DNA from: JBHJOF01 sp050330055 | GTDB lineage: Bacteria; Pseudomonadota; Alphaproteobacteria; Kiloniellales; JAKSDN01 | Direction: 5' to 3' | Assembly: GCA_050330055.1 (NCBI GenBank) | Contig: JBHJOF010000083.1 | Coordinates: forward strand, 1 to 10,130 | Length of the DNA: 10,130 nucleotides | Part shown: positions 5,246 through 10,130 of the stretch, piece by piece | Layout of the letters: every line of letters begins with the position of its first letter | Position numbering within the stretch: the first letter of the stretch is position 1 | The notes under the pieces: generated by a model | What the model saw: the letters and a program-made list of their open reading frames with translations, nothing else | Databases searched by the model: none | Told to the model about the DNA's origin: nothing | Translations under genes and position numbers: made by a program

Positions 5246-6379
5246 ATGGCGATCGAAGACCTGCCACGCCAGTTGCCACGAGGCAGCCGCCTCTATTTGC
5301 GGCCGCTCGGCCTCGTGCCGGCAGCGCGGGCTGATGCCTGGCTGGCCTGCGGCCAGGCCCGGCTGCTGGCCGGCGGGCCCTTCGCCATGACCGCCTGCGA
5401 GCTGCTGCTGCGCCGGCCCGGCGGCGTGGAGCGCTTCGTCGCGTCGCCGGCCGAGATCGTTGCCTGGGCCGAGGCGGTGGGCGCCGTGCGCGTGGGGGCG
5501 CTGCTGTCGCTCATGGCGGCGCCGCGCGCCTTGCCGGCGGCAGGTGCGCCGCCGCTCATCATGGGCATCGTGAACGTGACGCCGGACAGCTTCTCTGACG
5601 GCGGCCGCTTCAGCGATCCGGCAATGGCGCTGGCGCAGGCCGAGCGGCTGGCGGAGGAGGGCGCGGCGATCATCGACATCGGCGCGGAATCGGTGCGGCC
5701 CGGGGCCGAGCCGGTTGCTCTGGAAGAAGAGCGGCGGCGCATCGCGCCCGTGCTGGAAGCTCTGGCTGCGCGGCGCAAGGGGAAACGTGATGCGCTGAGG
5801 TCCGTGGCGCTGTCGATCGACACCCGCAAGGCGGCGGTGATGCGTCAGGCGCTTTCCGCTGGCGCCGCCATAATCAACGACGTGAGCGCGCTCACCTATG
5901 ACCCGAATAGCCTGGTGCTGGCCGCAAACAGCAAGGCGTCGGTGGTGCTGATGCACGGCTTGCCGGACGCCATAGGCGTCGCGCCCGAAAACAAAGTGCT
6001 CGGTGCCGAGCCGGCGCTCGATCTGTTCGACGCGCTGGAGGCGCGCATCGCCGCCTGCGAGGCCGCCGGCATCGGGCGCGAGCGGCTGATCGTCGATCCC
6101 GGCATCGGTTTCGGCAAGAGCGGCGCCGAGACGCTTGCGATCATCAGCCAGATCGGGCTGCTGCACGGGCTCGGCTGCCCGATCCTGCTCGGCGTCTCGC
6201 GCAAGGGCCTGACCGGCGCGCTCGACCGGCGCCATGGACCGGGCGAGCGCTTGCCCGACTCGCTCGCTGCGGCGCTCTCCGCGGCAGGGCAGGGCGTGCA
6301 GATTCTCCGCGTGCACGACGTCGCCGCGACGCGTCAGGCGCTCGACGTCTGGCGGGGGATTGTGGGGGCGGCTGCTTAG
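5246..6379 (+). CDS. folP: Dihydropteroate synthase with N-terminal extension
   Basis: This enzyme condenses p-aminobenzoate with hydroxymethyl-dihydropterin diphosphate in folate synthesis and is the sulfonamide target. The TIM-barrel motifs are MGIVNVTPDSFSDGG (106-120), DIGAESVRPG (144-153), SIDTRK (about 191-196), NDVSAL, DPGIGFGK (284-291), GVSRK (316-320) and RVHD (355-358). At 377 residues it is about 100 longer than the usual 270-280. The extra part lies before the first motif and is leucine- and alanine-rich; similar extensions occur in alphaproteobacterial enzymes. The second loop reads SVRPG where STRPG is usual, so a conserved threonine is Val150. The ATG at 5246 is the first plausible start after the adenylation gene, though a start within the extension cannot be excluded. 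folP here is not followed by glmM, its common neighbour, but by a palindromic repeat and the convergent pqqE. Confidence 0.95.
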   Translation: MAIEDLPRQLPRGSRLYLRPLGLVPAARADAWLACGQARLLAGGPFAMTACELLLRRPGGVERFVASPAEIVAWAEAVGAVRVGALLSLMAAPRALPAAGAPPLIMGIVNVTPDSFSDGGRFSDPAMALAQAERLAEEGAAIIDIGAESVRPGAEPVALEEERRRIAPVLEALAARRKGKRDALRSVALSIDTRKAAVMRQALSAGAAIINDVSALTYDPNSLVLAANSKASVVLMHGLPDAIGVAPENKVLGAEPALDLFDALEARIAACEAAGIGRERLIVDPGIGFGKSGAETLAIISQIGLLHGLGCPILLGVSRKGLTGALDRRHGPGERLPDSLAAALSAAGQGVQILRVHDVAATRQALDVWRGIVGAAA

Positions 6380-6431
6380 CGCTGGTGCATTGCTCTGCAC
6401 CTTGATGCCAAAAAGGGACCTCTTCTTGTTG

Positions 6432-6553
6432 TCACCCTCACCCTCCCTCTCCCCTCCGAGGGAGAGGGATTCTATAGCGCGCCAGTTTGTTTCCCTCTCC
6501 CTTGGAGGGGAGAGGGAGGGGCCCAACGCGAAGCGTTGGGAGGGTGAGGGTGA
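6432..6553. repeat. Compound palindromic repeat between folP and pqqE
   Basis: The outer arms are a perfect 16-bp inverted repeat, TCACCCTCACCCTCCC (6432-6447) and GGGAGGGTGAGGGTGA (6538-6553). Inside are three separate hairpins. CCCTCTCCC pairs with GGGAGAGGG at 6445-6468 and again at 6493-6516, and CCCAACGC-GAA-GCGTTGGG lies at 6522-6540. It resembles the C/T-rich palindromic intergenic elements repeated in many proteobacterial genomes. Its site between two converging genes suits a bidirectional transcription end. It occupies most of the 193-base folP-pqqE gap. Confidence 0.8.
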
Positions 6554-6572
6554 AAGAAAAGGAACAGCGCCA

Positions 6573-7763
6573 TCAATTGGAGCCGGCGGGACTCTTGTCC
6601 TTGCCGCGGCTCGGCACGTTGGCGTAGTTGCGGTAGGTGAAGTCCGGTTTGCCGGCGTGCGAGGCGGTCTCGGCCAAGCTCGCCATCTGCTCGTGCAGCG
6701 GTGAGAACTCGCAGGCCGGGTCGGTGTTGCCGGCATCGCCGGTGAAGGCGAAAGCCTGGCAGCGGCAGCCGCCCCAGTCGATCTCGCGCCGCTCGCAGGA
6801 GCGGCAGGGCTCGGGCATCCAGTCGGTGCCGCGGTACTTCTGGAAGGGCTCGGAGTTCTGCCAGATGTCGGCGAGAGAGCGTTCGCGCAACGAATCGAAG
6901 CGCAGCCCGGCGATCGATTCAGCGGCGTGGCAGGGCAGCACCTTGCCGATCGGCGTGATGTTGAGGAACTGGCGCGCCCAGCCGCCCATGCAGGCCTTGG
7001 GCCGGCGCGCGTAGTAGTCCGGCACCACGTAGTCGAACACGAGACGGCCCTTCAGCTCCTGCTTGGCCTGGTCGATGACCGCGATCGACTCCTCGAGCTG
7101 CGCACGGGTCGGCAGCAGCGCCTCCTTGTTGCGGTAGGCCCAGCCGTAGTACTGCACGTGGGCAATCTCGACCCGGTGCGCGTCGAGAGCGAGCGCCATG
7201 TCGATCATGGCGCGCAAGTGCTGCAGGTTCTGGCGGTGCACGACCAGGTTGACGGTGAGCGGGATGCCGGCCTGACGCACCAGCCGCGCTGCCTTCAGCT
7301 TCTTGGCGTGGCCGCCGGCGTAGCCGCCTATGCGATCGCCGCCGGCCGCCTCGCTGCTCTGGAAGCTGATCTGCACGTGATCGATGCCGACCTCGGAGAG
7401 TGCGTCCATGCGCGGCTCGTCGAGCAGCACGGCCGAGGTGATGAGGTTGCTGTAGAGCCCGACCGCAGCGGCGCGCGACACCATCGCTTCCAGGTCTTTG
7501 CGCACCAGCGGCTCGCCGCCGGAGAAGTGGACTTGCAGCACGCCCATTTCGGCCATCTGCTCGATCACGCCGAGCCACTCGTCGGTGGTCAGCTCGCCGG
7601 TCGCGCGCTCCAGCTCCAGCGGATTGGAGCAGTAGGGGCACTGCAGCGGACAGCGGTGAGTGAGCTCGGCCAGCACCGCCAGCGGCGGCGCCAGCCTGGC
7701 CCCGCTTGTACGTGCTGTGGCCGATGCGGTCGCGCTATCGGCCGTTGCTGTAGGCGCGGTCAT
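6573..7763 (-). CDS. pqqE: PqqA peptide cyclase (radical SAM, PqqE)
   Basis: PqqE is the radical SAM enzyme that makes the first carbon-carbon bond of PQQ synthesis, joining the Glu and Tyr side chains of PqqA while PqqD presents the peptide. The protein has 396 residues. The [4Fe-4S]-SAM motif is CPLQCPYC (Cys38, Cys42, Cys45), followed by SGGEPL (81-86). The SPASM domain's cysteines for the auxiliary clusters are Cys258, 278, 320, 323, 333, 335 and 351, a complete set. The ATG at 7761-7763 overlaps the pqqD stop in an ATGA, so translation is probably coupled. The frame is open further upstream, but that part lies inside pqqD. Residues 1-25 are rich in Ala and Thr and look like a disordered extension. 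This is the last gene of the operon visible here. Confidence 0.97.
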   Translation of the reverse strand: MTAPTATADSATASATARTSGARLAPPLAVLAELTHRCPLQCPYCSNPLELERATGELTTDEWLGVIEQMAEMGVLQVHFSGGEPLVRKDLEAMVSRAAAVGLYSNLITSAVLLDEPRMDALSEVGIDHVQISFQSSEAAGGDRIGGYAGGHAKKLKAARLVRQAGIPLTVNLVVHRQNLQHLRAMIDMALALDAHRVEIAHVQYYGWAYRNKEALLPTRAQLEESIAVIDQAKQELKGRLVFDYVVPDYYARRPKACMGGWARQFLNITPIGKVLPCHAAESIAGLRFDSLRERSLADIWQNSEPFQKYRGTDWMPEPCRSCERREIDWGGCRCQAFAFTGDAGNTDPACEFSPLHEQMASLAETASHAGKPDFTYRNYANVPSRGKDKSPAGSN

Positions 7764-8047
7764 GCCGTCATGACCCCCTTGTCGGCCAGGTCCTGCAGCA
7801 GCGCGCTGACGTCCTTGAGGATCGTATCGCGCGGCGCCTTGAAGGTCTGCGCCAGGTCGTCGACGATCGCGGCGACGCTGGCGTAGCCGTCGCAGCGCTT
7901 GAGGATCTCGAGCGCGATCGGATCGGGCACGAAGACCCGCTCCGGCGCCAGCACGACCCACTTGTCGCGCTCCTTGTCGAAGCGCAGCTTCACGCCCCGC
8001 GGCAGACGCGGCACCGAAGCATCGGATATGGTGATGGCCTCGCTCAC
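7760..8047 (-). CDS. pqqD: PQQ biosynthesis peptide chaperone PqqD
   Basis: PqqD is a small winged-helix chaperone that binds the PqqA peptide and delivers it to PqqE. The 95 residues contain the recognisable PRLPRGVKLRFD start, the VVLAPERVFVPDPIALEILK core and the C-terminal helix DVSALLQDLADKGVM, which is normal length and content. It starts with GTG at 8045-8047, only three bases after the pqqC stop. It ends in a four-base overlap with pqqE, so it is embedded in a tightly coupled operon. In some Alphaproteobacteria such as Methylobacterium pqqC and pqqD are fused; here they are separate. Confidence 0.95.
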   Translation of the reverse strand: MSEAITISDASVPRLPRGVKLRFDKERDKWVVLAPERVFVPDPIALEILKRCDGYASVAAIVDDLAQTFKAPRDTILKDVSALLQDLADKGVMTA

Positions 8048-8050
8048 CGT

Positions 8051-8836
8051 CTATCCCCGGGCTCGGCCCTCCGGCACGAAGGCGCCGGGCGGTATCAGGC
8101 CGGGCTCGACGTAGGCGAAGTAGAGCGCGTCGAGCTGGGCCCAGAGCACGTCGGTCTTGAAGCGCAGCGCGTCCATTACCTGTTCCTGCTGCTCTCTGGT
8201 CGTGGCGTGCTCCAGCACGTAGCCGAGTCCGAAGGCGACGTCGCGCGGCGCTTCGGTCAAGCGATTTCGGAAGTAGGCCACCGTGCGGTCGTTGGCGAAG
8301 TCGTAGTGCTCGAGCAGGCCGGCAATGCGCTCTTTGTGAATCTTGGGCGCAAAGAGCTCGGTCAGCGACGAAGCCACCGCCTCCAGCAGGCTGCGCTCGC
8401 GCACGAAATGGACATAGGCGTCCACCGCGAAGCGCGTCGCCGGCAGGGTCACCCGGGTCGACTGCACAAGCGCGCGGTCGAGCCCGACCCCCTCGGCCAG
8501 CACCAGCCAGCGCTCGATGCCGCCCTCTCGGCCTTCACTGCCGCCCTCGGTGCCGTCATGCTCCTCGATGCGGTGGCGCCAGGCGCGGCGCAGCGCCGGA
8601 TCCTCGCAGCGCGACAGCAGCGTGGCGTCCTTGATCGGGATGCGGCTCTGATAGTAGTAGCGGTTCAGCACCCAGGCCTGCACCTGGCCGCGATTGCACT
8701 GCCCGCCGTGCAGCAGCTTGTGGAAGGGATGCTTGTCGTGATAGCGCTCGCGCCCGATCTCGTGCAGCCGTGCTTCGAGTTGCTGCCGGGTGAGGGGGCG
8801 ATCATCGTCTTGGTCGGCGCGTAGCGGCTGGGACAT
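8051..8836 (-). CDS. pqqC: Pyrroloquinoline-quinone synthase PqqC
   Basis: PqqC carries out the last step, the cofactor-free ring closure and eight-electron oxidation that yields PQQ. The 261-residue, all-helical protein shows the family blocks in order: RYHDKHPFHKLLHGG (31-45), WVLNRYYYQSRIPIKD (55-70), EEHDG (91-95), GGIERWL (105-111), HYDFANDR (177-184), YFRNRL (188-193) and LYFAYVEPG (238-246). The length is slightly above the usual 235-255 because of a Gly/Glu-rich loop at residues 96-104 and a short N-terminal tail. The start is ATG at 8834-8836, with AGGGAG some distance upstream. It heads the coupled pqqCDE block. Upstream lies a gap where pqqB is usually found. Confidence 0.96.
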   Translation of the reverse strand: MSQPLRADQDDDRPLTRQQLEARLHEIGRERYHDKHPFHKLLHGGQCNRGQVQAWVLNRYYYQSRIPIKDATLLSRCEDPALRRAWRHRIEEHDGTEGGSEGREGGIERWLVLAEGVGLDRALVQSTRVTLPATRFAVDAYVHFVRERSLLEAVASSLTELFAPKIHKERIAGLLEHYDFANDRTVAYFRNRLTEAPRDVAFGLGYVLEHATTREQQEQVMDALRFKTDVLWAQLDALYFAYVEPGLIPPGAFVPEGRARG

Positions 8837-9252
8837 GTCCGGGCAAGCTCCCTGGGTGCGACCCTGCGTTCGCCGTATCCCATCCGCGAGACTAGGCTCG
8901 CTTGCCGAGGCGAGCCAGTGTTATTGCGCAAACAGCGGCGATCAAGCGAACGCCGTTCGAGGCACAGCCTCCCCGGCGCTCGCCCGATCTTCGAAACGAA
9001 GCCAATCAGCAACAGACCCGGATGCAGGCCCGTTTAGGCTGGCGACTTCAAATTTACCGGTAGGGTCGATCTGGTGACCCGGCCAATCGCTCGGCAGTCC
9101 GGTCACACTGGCTGACAGTTGAACTGGAGGCTCCAGCCAACCCGGCAACCAGGTCAGGTGATCAGCCTGATTCTCCTCCAGCCGACTCTGCTGTCTGGGG
9201 CCACTTGGTTACCCCGTAACCAGGGACAAGCTGCAGGAGGAAATCGCTCTGA
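8837..9252. other. 416-base gap between pqqA and pqqC, no credible gene; pqqB missing
   Basis: I find no coding sequence I can defend here. In particular there is no sign of PqqB's N-terminal metallo-hydrolase-like block or of its C-terminal part; PqqB would need about 900 bases. The short open frames present have no recognisable motif. The gap contains several hairpins. GGCTCGC/GCGAGCC (8895-8916) and CTTCG-AAA-CGAAG (8989-9001) lie upstream of pqqC. CTGGAG-G-CTCCAG lies around 9124-9136, a GTGACC/GGTCAC pair near 9074-9106, and the stem-loop at 9206-9222. It could be a long structured leader, a degenerate remnant or a small RNA. Confidence 0.6.
9206..9222 (-). promoter_or_regulatory. Stem-loop downstream of pqqA
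   Basis: GGTAACCA-type arms (TGGTTAC 9206-9212, GTAACCA 9216-9222) form a perfect 7-bp stem with a three-base loop, 30 bases beyond the pqqA stop codon. A stem-loop after pqqA is common in pqq operons and is thought to leave pqqA mRNA in excess over the rest. No T run follows on the minus strand, so partial termination or RNA processing is more likely than full termination. Confidence 0.55.
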
Positions 9253-9330
9253 TCAAAGCTCGGCGCAGACGTACGAATTGATCTCGAGGCCGACGCAAAT
9301 CTCGACGATCTTCGGGGTGGTCCAGGCCAT
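9253..9330 (-). CDS. pqqA: PQQ precursor peptide PqqA
   Basis: This encodes a 25-residue peptide, the ribosomally made precursor whose Glu and Tyr side chains become PQQ. The essential pair is present as Glu16 and Tyr20 (GLEINSY), with exactly three residues between them. The upstream EICVGLE block matches alphaproteobacterial PqqA. Two cysteines (12 and 22) are present. The ATG at 9328-9330 is preceded by a strong AGGAGG site (complement of 9338-9343) at ideal distance. The gene is shorter than usual length cut-offs and easily missed. It is the first gene of the minus-strand pqq operon, separated from pqqC by a 416-base gap. Confidence 0.93.
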   Translation of the reverse strand: MAWTTPKIVEICVGLEINSYVCAEL

Positions 9331-9375
9331 TGACAATCCTCCTCTGGAGTTTTCTTGCTTTGTTAGAGCGATTCC

Positions 9376-9403
9376 AATATAGCGATTTTCCCGCGCATGG
9401 CAA
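9376..9403 (-). promoter_or_regulatory. Candidate pqqA promoter
   Basis: On the minus strand TTGCCA (complement of 9398-9403) and TATATT (complement of 9376-9381) are separated by 16 bases. Each matches the sigma-70 consensus at five of six positions. Transcription would start near 9369, about 40 bases before the pqqA start codon. This is the best promoter-like site in the window. Confidence 0.6.
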
Positions 9404-9568
9404 GACCCCATGCATACCTACTAAGCGGAAACTCGCCACTTGGTGGCTCGCCGCGGCGCGCCGCTTGCGACGTGGCCTCCCCGGAGACATCCTGGAGACT
9501 AGGCACAAGCTGTCGCCAGACATCAGCTTGCCGCTAGTTGGGATCAAGATCAACCAGCTTTGGGGCCG

Positions 9569-9629
9569 GGCGCCTTGGCGCCGGGAGAGCGTGAGAGAGA
9601 CTGCGTGCAAGGCATAGGGCCAAGGCGCC
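9569..9629 (+). promoter_or_regulatory. Inverted repeat spanning the pabB start codon
   Basis: GGCGCCTTGGC (9569-9579) is perfectly complementary to GCCAAGGCGCC (9619-9629). The loop holds the GAGAG ribosome-binding site (about 9593-9599) and the GTG start at 9605. The left arm can also fold locally as GGCGCC-TT-GGCGCC (9569-9582), which would free the right arm. Two alternative RNA folds could thus hide or expose the start codon. Regulation by this means is inferred. Further upstream, the divergent region contains one more inverted repeat, CAAGCTG/CAGCTTG (9506-9530). Confidence 0.4.
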
Positions 9630-10130
9630 TGGGCGAGGCCGTCGAGCCGCTGGTGCGGGAGATCGACTATGGTGACCCGCTGGCCGCCTTCGCGCCGCTG
9701 GCGGAGGCACCCTGTGCGCTGTACCTGGACAGCGCGCTCAGCGTCGTCCGCCTGGGCCGCTATTCCTTCATCGCCGCCGATCCCTTTCACATTTTGGAGA
9801 GCCGCGACGGGAGCCTGTCGCTGGACGGCCGCAACTGGTCCGGCAAACCCTTCGTCGCCCTGCGCGCGCTGCTGGCCCAGTTCCCGCAACGGCGGCTGCC
9901 CCAGCTGCCGCCGTTTCAGGGCGGCGCGGCCGGGTACTTCGGCTACGACCTGGGGCGCCACCTGGAGCGCCTGCCGGCGCCGCGCGACGACCGCGCAGAC
10001 TTCGCCGACCTGCAGCTCGGCCTGTTCGACTGCGTCGCCGCCTTCGACAACCTGGCGCAGCGCGCCTGGATCGTCTCCAGCGGCTATCCGGAGCGCGAGG
10101 AGCGCGCGCGGCGCGCCCGCGCCGAGACCC
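9605..10130 (+). CDS. pabB: Aminodeoxychorismate synthase component I, N-terminal part (3' end outside window)
   Basis: PabB converts chorismate, with ammonia from PabA, to aminodeoxychorismate, the precursor of p-aminobenzoate for folate. The first 175 residues are in the window and the frame stays open to the right edge. Diagnostic blocks are LYLDSA, GRYSFIAADP (51-60) and FQGGAAGYFGYDLGRHLE (104-121). The last block favours PabB over anthranilate synthase TrpE. The GTG at 9605 has GAGAG about six bases upstream and gives an N-terminus of normal length; a GTG at 9653 is possible but would cut into conserved sequence. The gene is divergent from pqqA, with 274 bases between their starts. It serves the same pathway as folP about 3 kb upstream. 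Whether a pabC-like domain is fused at the C-terminus cannot be seen. Confidence 0.9.
   Translation, partial: MQGIGPRRLGEAVEPLVREIDYGDPLAAFAPLAEAPCALYLDSALSVVRLGRYSFIAADPFHILESRDGSLSLDGRNWSGKPFVALRALLAQFPQRRLPQLPPFQGGAAGYFGYDLGRHLERLPAPRDDRADFADLQLGLFDCVAAFDNLAQRAWIVSSGYPEREERARRARAET

Noticed and set aside
3585..5279. Long open frame on the minus strand across the adenylation gene (564 codons)
   Set aside because: It is rich in Arg, His and Gln with no motif, and lies antisense to a gene with all ten adenylation motifs. This is usual in GC-rich DNA.
5105..6736. Minus-strand open frame of 543 codons across folP
   Set aside because: Low-complexity composition, spans the palindromic repeat and runs opposite to the clear folP frame.
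6927..7886. Plus-strand open frame of 319 codons across pqqE and pqqD
   Set aside because: Antisense to two well-conserved genes; no motif.
8942..9148. 68-codon minus-strand frame in the pqqA-pqqC gap as a pqqB remnant
   Set aside because: None of the PqqB motifs I looked for is present, and it lacks a convincing ribosome-binding site.
9119..9382. Plus-strand open frame of 87 codons over pqqA
   Set aside because: It runs antisense through pqqA, its ribosome-binding site and part of the promoter; no conserved feature.
9330..9617. Plus-strand open frame of 95 codons between pqqA and pabB
   Set aside because: Starts opposite the pqqA start codon, overlaps the pqqA promoter and runs past the pabB start; no ribosome-binding site or family resemblance.

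Overview
The window reads as a GC-rich Alphaproteobacterium. The order lon – HU gene – tRNA-Val, an alphaproteobacterial-style PqqA peptide and separate pqqC, pqqD and pqqE genes all fit. A member of the Rhodospirillales or a neighbouring order is my best guess; the sequence alone does not fix the genus.

Layout. (1) 1-1936 is core: the C-terminal half of the Lon protease, an HU-type DNA-binding protein (start at a GTG at 1349) and tRNA-Val(UAC) with an encoded CCA end. (2) 1935-2320 is a small accessory block: a run of hairpins that begins inside the tRNA's CCA, followed at once by a 79-residue GIY-YIG nuclease-like gene. (3) 2354-5195 is a compact carrier-protein module: a free-standing acyl/peptidyl carrier protein and an AurF-type diiron oxygenase on the minus strand, and a free-standing amino-acid adenylation enzyme on the plus strand, divided by an A/T-rich divergent promoter region. 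(4) 5246-6379 is folP (dihydropteroate synthase) with a roughly 100-residue N-terminal extension. (5) 6432-6553 is a complex palindromic repeat between the convergent folP and pqqE. (6) 6573-9330, minus strand, is a pqq operon in the order pqqA, pqqC, pqqD, pqqE. pqqA encodes only 25 residues. No pqqB lies between pqqA and pqqC; a hairpin-rich 416-base gap without a credible gene is there instead. (7) 9605 to the end is the start of pabB (aminodeoxychorismate synthase component I).

How the parts work together. The Pqq proteins would turn the PqqA peptide into pyrroloquinoline quinone, with PqqB supplied from elsewhere. PabB and FolP act on either side of p-aminobenzoate in folate synthesis. 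The module at 2354-5195 looks like a minimal system in which an amino acid is adenylated, loaded onto a carrier protein and oxidised by a diiron enzyme, probably at nitrogen. No tailoring or release enzyme is visible, so the product is unknown. This module is the most interesting part of the window.
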